DNA of 64,000 nt. Origin: CAIYZT01 sp052387855 (GTDB taxonomy: Bacteria > Pseudomonadota > Alphaproteobacteria > Rhodobacterales > Rhodobacteraceae). Shown here in pieces: positions 63,053 through 64,000 of this stretch; the first letter of the stretch is position 1, and each line of letters begins with the position of its first letter. The notes below the pieces were generated by a model. It made no database searches. It was given only the letters and a program-made list of their open reading frames with translations, and had not been told where the DNA came from. The DNA is taken from NCBI GenBank assembly GCA_052387855.1, contig JBQTIT010000018.1, positions 62,001 to 126,000 on the forward strand, given 5' to 3'. The translations under genes and the position numbers were made by a program.

Positions 63053-64000
63053 CTAGTTGGCGGGCGGCTCGGTGGACGGGCCGCCCGTTCCAGTTGTCAG
63101 GGCCTTGATCTGCAGCGCCGTTGCCTTGGCCTCGGCGCGCAGCCAGTCCACGAAGCGGTGCAGTTGCGGCCTTGCGCCGATCTCATGGCGCAGGCTCAGC
63201 CGATAGGGGTGCGGTGCCGGCAGATGCTCGGCCACGGGAAAGGGCAGGACGACCGAGCCCTCGGCCAGATCGCGGCTGAACAGCGAATAGCCGCAGATCA
63301 GAAAGGCCGCGTTGTTGCGCACGCCCTCCATCGCGATGCGCGCACTGGGGCTGGTCACCCCCCGGTCGGCGCCCTCCTGGCGGTGCCCGAAAGTCCGGAA
63401 CCATTCGACCCAGCCCGGGCGGTCGGGTTCGGCCCTGTGCTCGCGCAGATGCATCAGCGGCATGCCCTCCATCGGCAGGGCCGGGTCGAAGGTCGACAAG
63501 CGCCGCACATTGTCCGGGCCGGTCACCGGCAATAGAATATCGCGGTACAGAACCTCGCCCGGCCCGGGGCCGTAGGTGACGCGCAGGTCGGGCATGCCAA
63601 GCCGCACCGGCGCATCGCCCATGCCGTTGATGCAGAACCTGATGTTCGGATAGGCGAGCCTGAAGGCCGGCAGTCTTGGGATCAGCCACAGGTCAGCCCA
63701 GTCGGGCTCGGCCACGACATGGATCTGGGCGGTGCGCTGCAGATCCAGGGCCTCGGCCACCCGGCCGAGCGCATCAAAGGCCTGTCGCAGATCCTCGACC
63801 GTGGCCGCCAGAAGCGGGGTGGGCGAAAGACCCGACCGGCCCCGGAGCAAGAGGTCCTCACCCAGAAAATCCTCAAGCGCGCGGATGCGCTGGCCCACCG
63901 CCGCCGGGGTGATGCCCAGACGATCCGCCGCCGCGGTGAGCGAGCCCTCGCGCAGCGCCATGTCCAGTGCCTGAAAGGAACGCAGATGCGATGTGGCGGT
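63053..64000 (-). CDS. LysR-family regulator (GcvA-like), start outside the window
   Basis: A LysR regulator reading from the right edge: the frame is open through base 64000 with SHLRSFQALDMALREGSLTA, the usual GcvA-type N-terminus, so the true start lies beyond the window and the ATG at 63961 is internal. The HTH (TAAADRLGITPAAVGQRIRA) is followed by the effector domain (IHVVAEPDWADLWLIPRLPAF). The target is unknown. It is convergent with metK, 19 nt apart. Confidence 0.85.
   Translation of the reverse strand, partial: TATSHLRSFQALDMALREGSLTAAADRLGITPAAVGQRIRALEDFLGEDLLLRGRSGLSPTPLLAATVEDLRQAFDALGRVAEALDLQRTAQIHVVAEPDWADLWLIPRLPAFRLAYPNIRFCINGMGDAPVRLGMPDLRVTYGPGPGEVLYRDILLPVTGPDNVRRLSTFDPALPMEGMPLMHLREHRAEPDRPGWVEWFRTFGHRQEGADRGVTSPSARIAMEGVRNNAAFLICGYSLFSRDLAEGSVVLPFPVAEHLPAPHPYRLSLRHEIGARPQLHRFVDWLRAEAKATALQIKALTTGTGGPSTEPPAN

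Noticed and set aside
63053..63961. LysR gene starting at the ATG at 63961
   Set aside because: The frame and the LysR N-terminal homology (SHLRSFQALD) continue upstream to the window edge, so this ATG is internal.

Overview
The window is a GC-rich chromosomal segment from an alphaproteobacterium, almost certainly family Rhodobacteraceae (order Rhodobacterales; genus not determined). The family call rests on gene order (rpsA-ihfB-lapA-trpF; miaB-phoH-ybeY-corC-lnt-metK), a SAM/SAH-type riboswitch in front of metK (a class known from Rhodobacterales), a cysteine-free NarR-like Crp/Fnr regulator beside the nar genes, and short intergenic motifs typical of this family. No rRNA, tRNA, CRISPR array, transposase, prophage or replication origin was seen.

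Layout. 1-4.4 kb: metF (running off the left edge) divergent from metR with a perfect MetR box between them, then an ABC-F ATPase and an inositol-monophosphatase-family gene, ending in a gene-free interspersed repeat. 4.5-16.6 kb: respiratory nitrate reduction, with narR divergent from usp-narK1-narK2-narG-narH-narJ-narI-PPIase. Several Fnr-type boxes lie between narR and usp, and narK1 carries a frameshift. 16.6-23.9 kb: pabC/pabB, carB, a 0.7 kb repeat block, and an Fnr-boxed hemN. 23.9-31.5 kb: a serine-cycle block (gckA, mcl, LuxR-type regulator on the minus strand; sgaA, mtkA, mtkB, hydroxypyruvate reductase on the plus strand), pointing to C1 or glyoxylate/acetyl-CoA assimilation.

31.7-42.7 kb: nhaA, then a catabolic/transport cluster with a GntR regulator, an M24 peptidase and a GAF protein on one strand, and a ribose-type ABC transporter with HyuA/HyuB (hydantoinase/oxoprolinase) on the other. 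Its substrate is unknown. 42.7-48.4 kb: EamA transporter, LysR regulator, DUF1127 protein, ileS, DUF2237 protein. 48.4-50.0 kb: an unusual three-gene module of a membrane-anchored LuxR-type regulator and two exported PepSY-like proteins with extremely acidic C-terminal tails. 50.3-55.2 kb: trpB, trpF, lapA, ihfB, rpsA, all on the minus strand. 55.2-63.0 kb: a glycosyltransferase-like gene, then miaB, phoH, ybeY, corC, lnt, riboswitch, metK. A LysR gene runs off the right edge.

How it fits together. Denitrification-type respiration (narR, nar operon) and anaerobic haem synthesis (hemN) share Fnr-type control sites. Methionine/SAM and folate-C1 metabolism appear at both ends (metF/metR, metK riboswitch) and are metabolically adjacent to the serine cycle. 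The most unusual elements are the acidic PepSY/LuxR module, the interspersed hairpin repeat family present at two loci in opposite orientation, the degenerate receiver-domain regulator of the serine-cycle block with a palindrome at its target promoter, and the frameshifted narK1.
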